Shown in pieces: positions 23,758-32,565 of a DNA stretch of 64,000 nt. How positions within the stretch are numbered: the stretch's first letter is position 1; every line of letters starts with the position of its first letter. The DNA comes from CAMTWZ01 sp041749075. GTDB lineage: Bacteria > Bacteroidota > Rhodothermia > Balneolales > HLUCCA01. Under the pieces are notes generated by a model, which was not told the DNA's origin, searched no databases, and saw only the letters and a program-made list of their open reading frames with translations. Location of the stretch: assembly GCA_041749075.1 (NCBI GenBank), contig JBGTBY010000025.1, positions 110,562-174,561 of the forward strand, given 5' to 3'. The position numbers and the translations under genes were made by a program.

Positions 23758-26166
23758 ATGATGCGCAATCTTCTTAGCCTCTTTTTCGCCCTCGTTCTGA
23801 CCTTTTCGCTGAACGCCCAAACCGTCTCCATCACTTTTGAGGTGGATATGAGTGTCGAAATCGAGCAAGGCCGCTTCAATCCGAACGTGCGCTCGGTCGA
23901 TGTCGCGGGGTCGTTCAACGGATGGGGATCCACCGGGCATATCATGACCGATGCCGACCGAGATCAGGTTTACACGGTCACAATCGGCGGATTCACGCCT
24001 GCAACCACCATCGCATTCAAGTTCCGGCAGAACTCCACCTGGGACGGTACCGAAGAATTCGCCGGTGGCGGACCCAATCGCTCGTATGTGGTTCCATCCA
24101 CCAACTCTACCTATCGCCGCTGGTACAACGATCGTAGCCCTGCAAACACACCCCTATCCGCTGATTTCGGAACGTCGCGCTCCCACATCCGCCCCGGCGG
24201 ATCGGTCCGATTCACGGATGCGTCCGCAGGTCGACCCAGTACGTATGCTTGGACCTTCGAGGGCGGAACCCCGGCCACATCCACCCTACGCGATCCGGTT
24301 GTGACCTATTCGGATGCGGGCAGTTATGACGTACGACTCATCATTGCCGGTAGCGGTGGTCGTGCCGACACCCTCTTCTCCCCGAATCACATCTTGGTGA
24401 GCGATTCGGCACCAGTTTCGAACCCGGGCTCCATCGAACGCGACTGGCGCGAAGACCTGTTCTATGAAATCTATGTGCGCAGCTTTTCCGATTCCGATGG
24501 CGACGGCGTGGGCGATTTCCGAGGCCTTACCTCGCGCCTCCCCTATCTCGAAGAATTGGGTATCACGGGCATTTGGCTGATGCCGATTCACGCATCACCC
24601 AGCGACCATGGCTATGATGTCACCGATTATCGATCCGTGAACCCGCAATACGGCACAAAGCAAGATTTCAAGAACTTCCTCGAAGCCGCCCAATCGCGCG
24701 GCATCAAAGTGATTCTCGATTATGTGATGAACCACAGTTCCAGCCAACATCCCTGGTTCGTCCAATCGGCCGCAAACAACCCTGAGTATCGCAACTACTA
24801 CCGCTGGTCGGCCACGCGACCTTCCGGCAATGGTCCTTGGGGACAGCAGGTTTGGCACGCCCGGAACGGCGCCTACTTTTACGGTCTGTTCTGGGACGGT
24901 ATGCCCGACATCAACTATGATCATGCTCCCGTGAAAGACTCGATTTTCGCAGCCGCGCGTTACTGGCTCGAAGATGTGGGTGTGGATGGATTTCGCCTCG
25001 ACGCCGTCCTGTATTTGGATGAGGATGGAAGCACCCTCGAGAACACGCCCGAAACCTTCCAAATCTTGCAAGATTTCAAGACCGAGACCACATCCGCCAA
25101 TCCGAATTCCTTTCTTGTGGGCGAAGCATGGACCCAATCGAACATCATCAAAAATTATGTGTCGAATAACCGGCTCGATTATGCGTTCGAGTTCGATCTT
25201 TCCTATCGCATCATCGGTGCGGCGAATACAGGTCAGACGTCCGCCTTGGCATCCCACTTGAACTTCATCACAACCTTATATGGTCCTGGAAAATGGGGAA
25301 CCTTCCTCACCAACCACGACCAAAACCGGGTCGGAAATGAACTTGCATTTCATCCGGGTAAATTGAGGGTCGCATCCCAATTGCTCTTAACGGTTCCGGG
25401 TGTGCCTTACCTGTATTATGGCGAGGAAGTGGGGATGTCGGGAGTCAAACCCGATCCGAACATCCGTCTTCCGCTGAATTGGCAGGTGGTCGATGCACAA
25501 CGCGCCGATTCCACATCCCTATGGTCGAATTATCGGGATCATATTTCCATCCGACATCAAGATTCCTTCTATCGCTTGTCGGATTACACCGCGTTTTCCT
25601 CCGGTCCACTGCTCACGCAAGTCTTTGTGGATGGGGGACTTACCTCAAGCGGATTCATCATCACAAATGTAGGTTCCGACACGCTTATGGCCAGTCAGGC
25701 CGGCACGGCGGCATGGAATGAGATTTCCGTGGCACTGACCGCCGCCACACGCACCATCGAACGCACAGGGAACATCACGCTACAACATCCGACGGTGGCC
25801 GCACTCGGAGCTGTGAAAATCCCGCCTCATAGCAGCAAGATCTGGGCCGTTGAATACACGACGACGTCTATCGAATCGCGTCCTGGAGATACCGAGCGTG
25901 GAGAAGCGTTCGAACTACATCCAAATTACCCAAATCCTTTTAATCCAAGCACAACTCTGAGTTTCTCAATGCGCACATCGCACCTCGCGCGATTAACTGT
26001 GTATGATGTTTTAGGAAGAGAAGTCGCTGTTTTGGTTGACGATGTGATGCAAGCCGGATCACACAGTATCACGTTCAATGCTACAGGCTTGGCCAGTGGG
26101 ATCTACTTGGTGGAGCTTCGTGCCGACGGCATGAGTCGCACGAGGCTCATCTCGTTGGTGAAGTGA
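23758..26166 (+). CDS. Secreted GH13 alpha-amylase with PKD and T9SS sorting domains
   Basis: About 802 residues (two ATGs, 23758 and 23761). Signal peptide ending NAQ; an N-terminal beta-domain like a starch-binding/E-set module (SVDVAGSFNGWGSTGH); a PKD domain (RFTDASAGRPSTYAWTFEGG); the GH13 barrel with DYVMNHSS (Asp321), nucleophile Asp415 in GFRLDAV, acid/base Glu456 in VGEAW, and Asp521 in LTNHDQ; then a C-terminal sorting domain HPNYPNPFNPSTTLSF ... VYDVLGREVAVL. It hydrolyses alpha-1,4-glucans outside the cell after type IX export. Confidence 0.93.
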   Translation: MMRNLLSLFFALVLTFSLNAQTVSITFEVDMSVEIEQGRFNPNVRSVDVAGSFNGWGSTGHIMTDADRDQVYTVTIGGFTPATTIAFKFRQNSTWDGTEEFAGGGPNRSYVVPSTNSTYRRWYNDRSPANTPLSADFGTSRSHIRPGGSVRFTDASAGRPSTYAWTFEGGTPATSTLRDPVVTYSDAGSYDVRLIIAGSGGRADTLFSPNHILVSDSAPVSNPGSIERDWREDLFYEIYVRSFSDSDGDGVGDFRGLTSRLPYLEELGITGIWLMPIHASPSDHGYDVTDYRSVNPQYGTKQDFKNFLEAAQSRGIKVILDYVMNHSSSQHPWFVQSAANNPEYRNYYRWSATRPSGNGPWGQQVWHARNGAYFYGLFWDGMPDINYDHAPVKDSIFAAARYWLEDVGVDGFRLDAVLYLDEDGSTLENTPETFQILQDFKTETTSANPNSFLVGEAWTQSNIIKNYVSNNRLDYAFEFDLSYRIIGAANTGQTSALASHLNFITTLYGPGKWGTFLTNHDQNRVGNELAFHPGKLRVASQLLLTVPGVPYLYYGEEVGMSGVKPDPNIRLPLNWQVVDAQRADSTSLWSNYRDHISIRHQDSFYRLSDYTAFSSGPLLTQVFVDGGLTSSGFIITNVGSDTLMASQAGTAAWNEISVALTAATRTIERTGNITLQHPTVAALGAVKIPPHSSKIWAVEYTTTSIESRPGDTERGEAFELHPNYPNPFNPSTTLSFSMRTSHLARLTVYDVLGREVAVLVDDVMQAGSHSITFNATGLASGIYLVELRADGMSRTRLISLVK

Positions 26167-26298
26167 AATCGGGAATCAGGAATCAATAATCGGTAAGAAT
26201 TTCTTTAATCGACTCTTCCCGATTCCTGATTCCTGATTCCTGATTCCTGATTCCCGATTTCTGATTTCTGATTCCCGATTCCCGATTCCCGATTCTCA
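26167..26298. repeat. Tandem 7-nt array GATTCCT/GATTCCC
   Basis: Eleven units of GATTCCT, GATTCCC or GATTTCT run from 26221 to 26297 and reach the stop codon of the minus-strand DUF58 gene. A shorter stretch of the complementary unit (GGGAATCAGGAATCA) at 26170-26184 could fold back on it. Another array lies at the other end of the DUF58 gene in opposite orientation. Confidence 0.9.
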
Positions 26299-27207
26299 CA
26301 TCATCCTCTTCCTCTTCGTCAAAAACGCCAGCAACGCCATTGTGAAATCCCCTTCTGTGTCGATCGGTTCGTAATCGATATGCGCTTCCTGGCAGGTGCG
26401 TTTGAACGCGGCCGTATAAGCTTCCATCTCGCGGCGATAACTATCGCGAATGTCGGATGGAATCACATCCAACTTCTGTCCGGTTTCAAGATCTTCCATC
26501 ATCAATCGTCCGTCAGCGAAATCGAACAGACGCTCGCTTCGACCCTCCATCAAATGAAATAAGATGACTTCATGATGCCGGTAGCGAAGATGTTTGAGGG
26601 ATGCGAGAAGGGCGTCTTGCCGGGATGGATCATCGAATAAATCAGTCAATACGACCACCAAACTGCGTCGATGGATTTGCTCCGCCAATTGATGCAAGGC
26701 CACGGCGGCGGATGTTTTGCGTTTCATGCCTTTCGGCGGACCGTCCACATGCGGTTGCAATTGCTCAAACAAATGCCGTAGATGACGATAGCTGGATTTC
26801 GCGGGGATGATGCCATGCAAGGTTTCATCAAAGGTGGCCAATCCGCAGGCGTCGCGCTGACGATGCATCAGATACAGCATCGCGGCACCTAAATACGCCC
26901 CATATTGCCGTTTCGTGAGCGTTCCGAAGTGCTTGAAATCCATCGACGTACTCGTATCCAGCACCACATAACAGCGGAGATTCGTCTCCTCCTCGTACTG
27001 CTTAACATAAAATCGCTCCGATTTGCCATACACTTTCCAGTCCACATGACGCAAATCATCGCCGGCGTTATATGGCCGATGCTCCGCGAACTCCACACTG
27101 AACCCGTAAAACGGACTCTTATGCAAACCGGTGATGAAGCCCTCGACAATCTGCCGGGCTTTCATTTCTAAAGGCGAGAGTCGTGATTGTAATTCAGGGG
27201 AAAGCAT
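26296..27207 (-). CDS. DUF58-domain protein (vWA-like)
   Basis: 303 residues with the DUF58 signature YNAGDDLRHVDWKVYGKSERF and the MIDAS-like YVVLDTSTSMDF, plus VVLTDLFDD. Such proteins normally work with a MoxR AAA ATPase and vWA proteins, often in envelope complexes; no moxR is adjacent here, so it is an orphan in this window. It is framed on both sides by 7-nt tandem repeats. The start ATG at 27207 is only 3 nt from the right array. Confidence 0.88.
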   Translation of the reverse strand: MLSPELQSRLSPLEMKARQIVEGFITGLHKSPFYGFSVEFAEHRPYNAGDDLRHVDWKVYGKSERFYVKQYEEETNLRCYVVLDTSTSMDFKHFGTLTKRQYGAYLGAAMLYLMHRQRDACGLATFDETLHGIIPAKSSYRHLRHLFEQLQPHVDGPPKGMKRKTSAAVALHQLAEQIHRRSLVVVLTDLFDDPSRQDALLASLKHLRYRHHEVILFHLMEGRSERLFDFADGRLMMEDLETGQKLDVIPSDIRDSYRREMEAYTAAFKRTCQEAHIDYEPIDTEGDFTMALLAFLTKRKRMM

Positions 27208-27208
27208 A

Positions 27209-27313
27209 TCGGGAATCGGGAATCAGTAATCGGTAATCAGGAATCAGGAATCAGGAATCGGTGATCGGTAAGACTCAACTTCATCTTTTCATCATTTCAT
27301 CGTTTCATCGCTT
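27209..27313. repeat. Tandem 7-nt array GGGAATC/AGGAATC with TTCATC tail
   Basis: Eight units (GGGAATC, AGTAATC, GGTAATC, AGGAATC, GGTGATC) span 27211-27266, directly upstream of the DUF58 start. They are followed by degenerate TTTCATC repeats up to the stop of the next gene. The units are the reverse complement of those at the other end of the DUF58 gene. Confidence 0.9.
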
Positions 27314-28207
27314 CTACTGAAGCTTGTCGTATTCCCCAATGTGACTCGGGTCGATTTCAACCAACAAATTATAAGCCTCCAAGCGTACTGTCGCGTCCGC
27401 ATCCACAAATATGGCGGCCAATTCGCGGTATTTCGTATCGAAAAACACATCAAACACATAGGTTTCCGTTGTAGCGCGTTTCGCATCGCGGATGAGCGTT
27501 AGGGCTTCGAGGATGTTGGTCCGCGCTTGGTCTGGATCTTGTGTGAACAAGTCCAATCCATGCCGATGATAGCGATACATGGCTTTTCGAAGTCCTTCCG
27601 CGCCGGTTCCGGTGAATCCGCTGATCAGATAGTAGCGGTTGCGCCGGGTGCTTCCGCCGGATTGCCAAGCCGCACCACCTGCGCTTTGTCCGACATCCGT
27701 GATTCGTTGCGCCCGACGGAAAAACTCGGTCCCACCAAGCTCGGAAAAGGAGTCGAGATCCATCGCCAATATCAGATTCGCATAAAAATCGAGTACCGAG
27801 GCGATGTCATGAAACACTAGCGGATCATGGATGATGTTCTGATTCCGGTTGAAGGTGAACCTCCATCCCGCATCCGGTATGGCGATCATCGGCGTGAATT
27901 GCAAGGTATTGTAGATCGGCCGCTCGCTCGTCACGATCAGAGTGGCTTCGAAACTGTTGTTCGACTCGGTCTGAAGAATCACCTGCATGTTCATTTTCAG
28001 GCGCTCATGCTCTTCGAAGGTGAATTCGGTCCATTTGTGCTGATTGATGTAATTCTCGATCAGCGGCACCAGTTCGTCGAGATAATCGAGCGAGGTATTG
28101 GTGATGGCGGCTTTGTTCAGAGTCACGGTCACTTGCAATTCTTGTGACAAAACCGGCTTACTGAAGCAAAGAAGGATGATAATGAGAAGCGATCGGGTTC
28201 GATTCAT
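27314..28207 (-). CDS. porD: PorD/DUF4835 protein, type IX secretion-linked
   Basis: 297 residues with a signal peptide ending VLSQ. DELVPLIENYINQHKWTEFTFEEHERLKMNMQVIL, ERPIYNTLQF and MDLDSFSELGGTEFFRRAQ are typical of DUF4835, the PorD component of the Por/type IX secretion machinery in Bacteroidota. It presumably supports export of the amylase-type substrates. The DUF58 gene lies downstream on the same strand, with the repeat array between them. Confidence 0.85.
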   Translation of the reverse strand: MNRTRSLLIIILLCFSKPVLSQELQVTVTLNKAAITNTSLDYLDELVPLIENYINQHKWTEFTFEEHERLKMNMQVILQTESNNSFEATLIVTSERPIYNTLQFTPMIAIPDAGWRFTFNRNQNIIHDPLVFHDIASVLDFYANLILAMDLDSFSELGGTEFFRRAQRITDVGQSAGGAAWQSGGSTRRNRYYLISGFTGTGAEGLRKAMYRYHRHGLDLFTQDPDQARTNILEALTLIRDAKRATTETYVFDVFFDTKYRELAAIFVDADATVRLEAYNLLVEIDPSHIGEYDKLQ

Positions 28208-28294
28208 GGTCTCAAGATAACGAAGATTGAGGCATGCACATTTTTAGGAACGAAAGTGATGTAAGATTTTCGCGTTTTCCGCCTCTATATAGGT

Positions 28295-28978
28295 ATGAGC
28301 TTTTTGTTCTGCCTATTGATGTGGCAGGTCTTCTGGACCAGCCCTGTGGATCCGCGTTTCGGCGTGGCCGGCGCAGCTATTACCCATGATCGCGTTTTCG
28401 GACTATCCGAACTCACGGAAATCACGGCATCCGTTGTGTGGAACGAGTTCAGAATACCTGTGGAAGCCGGAGTATCGTCCTTCGGCTTCCATTTGTATCG
28501 CGAAACACGGATTCGAGGCGGCACCCGGTTCACGTATGGGGACCTACGCGCCGGGCTCGTCCTCGAATCCCGTTTCGTGGCGATCAAGAATTTCGAGTCG
28601 ATATCCCGCCATTCTGTCGATGCCCGATTGCAGTACCCCATCTTACCTGAGGTCGATGTCGGTGTGCTGTTCACGAACGTGTTCGCGGAAAAGGATGTCC
28701 CACAAATCGGTTCCGTGGGAGTTTCCGGCGCCCTTCATCGAACACTCCGCGTGGAAGCCTGGGTCTGGAAAGATGTGGCATTTGATGCGGATGTGAATCT
28801 TCGGGCGAGATGGAGCCCTCATCAAGCGATTGAACTGATGGGCGGACGATCGACCAATCCCGGCATGTGGACGCTCGGAATCCGATTACGACTCGATGCC
28901 TTCCGATTTGGGTTTGATGCCCGTGAACACGCCGTACTGGGCTGGAGCGAGACCATCGAGGCCGCATGGCTCTGGTGA
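28295..28978 (+). CDS. Probable outer-membrane beta-barrel protein
   Basis: 227 residues: signal-like start, then alternating strands (FGVAGAAITHDRVFGLSEL, RGGTRFTYGDLRAGLVLESRF, LRARWSPHQAIELMGGRSTNPGMWTLGIRLRL) ending in a Trp, as in barrels. The beginning 'FGVAGA ... ALTHD' resembles PorV/UPF0164-like proteins. It overlaps the next gene by 13 bp, so the two products may act together. No specific function is recognised. Confidence 0.6.
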   Translation: MSFLFCLLMWQVFWTSPVDPRFGVAGAAITHDRVFGLSELTEITASVVWNEFRIPVEAGVSSFGFHLYRETRIRGGTRFTYGDLRAGLVLESRFVAIKNFESISRHSVDARLQYPILPEVDVGVLFTNVFAEKDVPQIGSVGVSGALHRTLRVEAWVWKDVAFDADVNLRARWSPHQAIELMGGRSTNPGMWTLGIRLRLDAFRFGFDAREHAVLGWSETIEAAWLW

Positions 28979-30429
28979 TCATCATCTTATTCCTTTTTCA
29001 ATCGGGATGGATGGAGACCGAGCCGGATGATCCCGAAGCTTATGCGAGTTGGTTGAACGATCTTGCTCTGATGCCATTGGACTTGAACACCGTATCCGCC
29101 GATGAACTCGCCCGATTGCCCACCCTCGACCCACGCCTCGCCCGTGCCATTGTCGCCCACCGCACCCGACGCGGCGCTTTTCGCGACATTTCCGAGCTCG
29201 AACGTGTTTCCGGGATCGACGCCGAACACATCGAAGCCATCCGCCCTTATGTGAGAATTTCCTGGCGCGTCAGGTGGAATCCCACCGGCGCCGCGTCCCT
29301 GCGCCATGGCCAATACCGTGGCCAGGCCACGGCCGGACCACTTTCCGTGTTCCGCAGCGAATCGAGGCGGTTTCTGCGTTTCCAGAATACGCATGCCACG
29401 TTCATGATGGGCGATCACCGCGTATCCACCGGACTCGGACTCGTGCAGCATCAGTCCCTTCGCCCTGAAACCTCGGTTTTCGGACATAACCGCCACGGGA
29501 CGAGAATCAGGGGGAACACGAGTACAAGTACTCAAGGAAATCAAGAAGTAGCCGGAACGGTGCGGTTTCGAGGCTTGGAACTCAGTGCCTTCGAAGACGG
29601 CGGACGGATACAACTTTCCAACTCCTTTCTGTCTGTCGGCGCGACATCATCGGCAGGAGCAATCGGACAAGATGCCATCGCCGCGTTTCGCAAAATCCCA
29701 ATCACCATCGGCTACGAAATCGGAGTTCATAAAGACAAAACCGCATTCATGGCCGAATCTGCGATCACTCCTATGCGTCGATTCAAGATTTCTGCGAGGT
29801 ATTATTCTATAGGAACTGGTTATAGTGCGCCGAATGCCTTGATCGGCGTGAAATTCGGTCGGAAACCGATCGGAGAATCCGGAATCGGAATTGGTGTGAC
29901 ATTCCGTGGTGCCTATGCCTCGGTGTCTGAAGCGCGCTCGCATAACTCACTACTTCGTGAAACAGACACCGAATATCGAATCGGCTTTTCCGATGCTCGG
30001 TTCTTGGGAGAGGTGAGAAAAAGGGTGCGTCCGGGCCAGGAAGACGGATGGGTGAAGGGCGGTGTGAGGTTCCGGGAGGGTCGGGCGTTGCGGGGCGAGG
30101 TGATCGTTGAGGGTCACAACCGCGGCGTGGGAGGGAGAGCGGTGCTGGACGTGCGCCCGGCGCAAGGGTTGAGGGTTTGGGCCATGATGGGGGTATTTGA
30201 TGCGGAGGCGTACGACGATCGGTTGTATGTCTGGGAGCCGGACGGACATCGCCGGGGGAAGGTCTTGCTATGGTATGGGAGGGGGCGGAGGGGGGTGGTC
30301 TCAATAGAAGCGGGGCCGGTCAAAGGAGTCGTTTTGAGCGGGGTGTTCGGCGTCACGCATTTCAGCGACCGTTGGGGCCCCGGCGCCATCAAAAGCGAAG
30401 GGATGCTGCAAGTGAACGTGGGGTTTTAG
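28966..30429 (+). CDS. HhH (ComEA-like) domain outer-membrane protein
   Basis: 487 residues: signal-type start, then helix-hairpin-helix repeats at about residues 38-98 (LDLNTVSADELARLPTLD, ARAIVAHRTRRGAFRDISEL, VSGIDAEHIEAIRPYVRI), as in ComEA. The rest (residues 110-487) is beta-strand rich with a C-terminal barrel-like end (MLQVNVGF). The combination, HhH plus barrel, is known in Bacteroidota envelope proteins; DNA uptake is possible but unproved. It is coupled to the preceding barrel gene. The 3' part is GC-rich. Confidence 0.7.
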   Translation: MALVIIILFLFQSGWMETEPDDPEAYASWLNDLALMPLDLNTVSADELARLPTLDPRLARAIVAHRTRRGAFRDISELERVSGIDAEHIEAIRPYVRISWRVRWNPTGAASLRHGQYRGQATAGPLSVFRSESRRFLRFQNTHATFMMGDHRVSTGLGLVQHQSLRPETSVFGHNRHGTRIRGNTSTSTQGNQEVAGTVRFRGLELSAFEDGGRIQLSNSFLSVGATSSAGAIGQDAIAAFRKIPITIGYEIGVHKDKTAFMAESAITPMRRFKISARYYSIGTGYSAPNALIGVKFGRKPIGESGIGIGVTFRGAYASVSEARSHNSLLRETDTEYRIGFSDARFLGEVRKRVRPGQEDGWVKGGVRFREGRALRGEVIVEGHNRGVGGRAVLDVRPAQGLRVWAMMGVFDAEAYDDRLYVWEPDGHRRGKVLLWYGRGRRGVVSIEAGPVKGVVLSGVFGVTHFSDRWGPGAIKSEGMLQVNVGF

Positions 30430-30446
30430 GGCTCGGCCAGTCGATA

Positions 30447-30923
30447 ATGATGAGTAAAAAATCGATCTACCTTGAAACCTCGGTTATAAGCTATCTGACC
30501 TGCAAGCCGCCTAAGGACTTGGTCAAAGCGGCAAGGCAAAAGCTCACTATGTCATGGTGGGAAACCAAACGGCATGATTTTAAATTGTTTATTTCACAGT
30601 CGGTTATTGCCGAAGCATCTGTCGGGGATCCTCAAGCTGCCGCCAAGCGTCTGGATTTTATCAAGCGAATCCCAATGGTCGAACTTTTACCTGAATCCGT
30701 GGATTTGGCCGATTTTCTGGTAAGGCAAACCCCGTTTCCTGAAAAAGCCAAAATCGATGCCCTTCACATAGCGATCGCCTGCGTGAATGAGTTTGATATC
30801 ATCCTTACTTGGAATTTCAAGCACATCGCCAATGCACGCCTCCAGAGCCGACTTACCAGCTTGGTCGAAAGTAGAGGATTTCAACTTCCAAAAATTTGTA
30901 CCCCGGAAATTTTACTAATTTAA
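30447..30923 (+). CDS. PIN-domain toxin (VapC-like)
   Basis: 158 residues from ATG 30447 (a second ATG follows at once). IYLETSVISYL supplies the first acidic residue as Glu rather than the usual Asp; VIAEASVG and KIDALHIAIA give further acids of the PIN ribonuclease site. The long extension in frame upstream overlaps the previous gene and is not coding. A small gene 4 bp downstream is the likely antitoxin. Confidence 0.82.
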   Translation: MMSKKSIYLETSVISYLTCKPPKDLVKAARQKLTMSWWETKRHDFKLFISQSVIAEASVGDPQAAAKRLDFIKRIPMVELLPESVDLADFLVRQTPFPEKAKIDALHIAIACVNEFDIILTWNFKHIANARLQSRLTSLVESRGFQLPKICTPEILLI

Positions 30924-30927
30924 GTTC

Positions 30928-31092
30928 ATGAAAGATGACCCTATCCTTAAAGACATCAGAAAATTCCGCGATGAATTATCCGAGCGCTTCGATGGTGATT
31001 TGTCGAAGATCTATGATTACTTCAAACAAGAAGAGGTGAAATCGGGTCGGACATTTTCGAAGCCTAAAAAAGCAAAGACAAAGCCGGCTTGA
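30928..31092 (+). CDS. Small protein after PIN toxin, probable antitoxin
   Basis: 54 residues: MKDDPILKDIRKFRDELSER ... DLSKIYDYFKQEEVKSGRTF, ending KPKKAKTKPA. Charged and helical, 4 bp after the PIN gene, as expected of a cognate antitoxin. Its first 44 residues are nearly identical in DNA to those of the gene at 32256. Its end coincides with the point where a Phd-type gene begins without a start codon. Confidence 0.65.
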   Translation: MKDDPILKDIRKFRDELSERFDGDLSKIYDYFKQEEVKSGRTFSKPKKAKTKPA

Positions 31093-31165
31093 CATTGATC
31101 AGCTTTCCGCATTTCGTGCCAACGCGGCCGCCATCATCGAAAAAGTAAAAAAGGATAGACGACCC

Positions 31166-31354
31166 GTGGTCATCACCCAGCATGGGAAAGGATCGGCTGT
31201 TCTTTTAGATGTCGCTGACTACGAACAGATGATCGAAACCATCGAAATCCTTCAAGACATCAATCAGGCTCGTGAAGAACTAGCGGCAGGCAAAGGGATT
31301 CCGCACGAGGAGGCGATGGCATCGATCAGAGCCCACCTGAATCGAAAGAAATGA
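31166..31354 (+). CDS. Phd/YefM-type antitoxin, N-terminus lost or displaced
   Basis: 62 residues from GTG 31166, but the same frame is open from 31040 and its codons upstream read DIDQLSAFRANAAAIIEKVK and then KDRRPVVITQHGK, the true Phd N-terminal domain. No ATG, GTG or TTG exists upstream in that frame, so the original start was removed when the preceding small gene was joined on. GKGSAVLLDVADYEQMIE is intact. No toxin follows; it is an orphan. Confidence 0.65.
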   Translation: MVITQHGKGSAVLLDVADYEQMIETIEILQDINQAREELAAGKGIPHEEAMASIRAHLNRKK

Positions 31355-31381
31355 AGAACTTTTGGCATAAGATGCAAAATC

Positions 31382-31411
31382 TGTCCCACAATACTTCTAT
31401 TATGTGGGACA
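31382..31411. promoter_or_regulatory. Inverted repeat upstream of second parDE
   Basis: TGTCCCACA and TGTGGGACA are perfect 9-bp arms around a 12-nt centre, 29 nt before the parD ATG at 31441. This fits an autoregulatory operator. Confidence 0.5.
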
Positions 31412-31440
31412 AATTGTTAACTATCAAGAATGGAGTTCTT

Positions 31441-31710
31441 ATGGCGGAGGGCGTAAATGTTCGATTTTCAGGTGAGTTGCAACGTTTCATACAAGAGCGA
31501 ATCGGCGAGTCGGGGCTCTATGCCTCGGCCAGCGAATACATTCGTGATTTGGTGCGGCATGACTACGAGCAAGAGGAGCAGCGAAAGTGGGCATGGCTAC
31601 GCAATGAACTTAAAGCCGGCGCGGAGGCTACCAAAGCGGAGTTCATCACAATCGATGCAGACAGCCTGATTGCGGAGGCAAAAGCACGGAGGAAATCGGG
31701 TGGCGGTTGA
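31441..31710 (+). CDS. parD: ParD-like antitoxin (second module)
   Basis: 89 residues from ATG 31441. MAEGVNVRFSGELQRFIQER, GLYASASEYIRDLVRHDYEQ form the ribbon-helix-helix domain, followed by a toxin-wrapping tail (TIDADSLIAEAKAR). An in-frame upstream ATG at 31351 would place the operator inside the gene, so it is not used. Overlaps the toxin start by 11 bp. Confidence 0.9.
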   Translation: MAEGVNVRFSGELQRFIQERIGESGLYASASEYIRDLVRHDYEQEEQRKWAWLRNELKAGAEATKAEFITIDADSLIAEAKARRKSGGG

Positions 31711-32011
31711 ACTTCACAATTCTGCCAAATTTCGAATACTTGAAATTTGGGACTATACGGAGCTGGTTTGGGGCGCCAATCAAGCAGACACTTATGTTCG
31801 CGGACTTATTGATGCTATCCACGAAGCCAGCAGCATGCGGTACACGTGGCGACCTGTGGAGGATGAGGCGTTGAGCGGTATTTTTTTCATCCGCTATCGG
31901 CATCACTTCATATTCTTCCGTGAATTCCCGGACGGGACCATTGGTGTAGTCAGTATTCTACACGAAAACATGAACATCCCATCGCGCTTGAAAGAGGATT
32001 CCGAATATTAA
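31700..32011 (+). CDS. parE: ParE-like toxin (second module)
   Basis: 103 residues from the overlapping GTG at 31700. VELHNSAKFRILEIWDYTEL, the core TWRPVE, and GIFFIRYRHHFIFFRE ... VVSILHENMNIPSRL are of the ParE family. Length normal. The pair is distinct from the ParDE at 10779-11319. Confidence 0.9.
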   Translation: MAVELHNSAKFRILEIWDYTELVWGANQADTYVRGLIDAIHEASSMRYTWRPVEDEALSGIFFIRYRHHFIFFREFPDGTIGVVSILHENMNIPSRLKEDSEY

Positions 32012-32044
32012 ATTCGGTCACACCCCACCCCTATATAAATACAT

Positions 32045-32077
32045 AAGAAAGCAAAGACGAAGCTGCTGCGTTATTAA
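32045..32077 (+). pseudogene. Tail fragment of the 54-residue antitoxin gene
   Basis: Codons read KKAKTKLLRY-stop, matching KKAKTKPA at the end of the gene at 30928, in an otherwise gene-less 244-bp spacer. It is a third piece of the same element. The rest of the spacer to 32255 shows no gene I can support. Confidence 0.45.
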
Positions 32078-32255
32078 CAGCAAACGCTTCAGTTATTTCC
32101 ATTTTGGAAACAACTGGCTGAGGGTGAATACAACGTTTAGCCGATCTGGGTTTGTTCTCTTGAAATGTTTGGAGTCTATGACCCCGACGATTCGTATCAT
32201 ACCATCATAATCGCCTTATCATCGACTGAGATTTAATTGCATTTTTTAGAACGAC

Positions 32256-32534
32256 ATGAAAGATGACCCTATCCTTAAAGACATCAGAAAATTCCGCGAT
32301 GAATTGTCGGAGCGCTTCGAAGGTGATTTGTCTAAGATTTTTGCTTACTTCAAACAGGAAGAGGTGAAATCGGGTCGGACATTTTCGACACAGAAGAATC
32401 CGCGGGTTCTGGTACATCCTGAAGTGATCTCCCCAAAAACAATGGAGATGATGGACCAATCAGTCGGCAATCTCAAAAAAGGGAAGGCTTCCAATGCGGT
32501 TGATTTGAACGAGTTGGACAAACTCCTTGAGTAG
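32256..32534 (+). CDS. Chimeric paralogue of the small antitoxin
   Basis: 92 residues. The first 44 are almost identical, also in DNA, to the gene at 30928; the rest (NPRVLVHPEVISPKTMEMMD, QSVGNLKKGKASNAVDLNEL) is unrelated to it. No PIN or other toxin follows, since the next gene is a hypothetical on its own. It looks like a recombined or full-length form of the shorter version. Which version is ancestral cannot be told here. Confidence 0.6.
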   Translation: MKDDPILKDIRKFRDELSERFEGDLSKIFAYFKQEEVKSGRTFSTQKNPRVLVHPEVISPKTMEMMDQSVGNLKKGKASNAVDLNELDKLLE

Positions 32535-32565
32535 ATAACTCCCAACAACAATCGCCAAATATGCC

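Noticed and set aside
26221..27266. Repeat arrays considered as CRISPR
   Set aside because: Units are 7 nt, contiguous, without spacers, and no cas genes are present.
30270..30446. N-terminal extension of the PIN protein
   Set aside because: It overlaps the HhH-barrel gene and has Gly/Arg-rich residues unlike a PIN domain.
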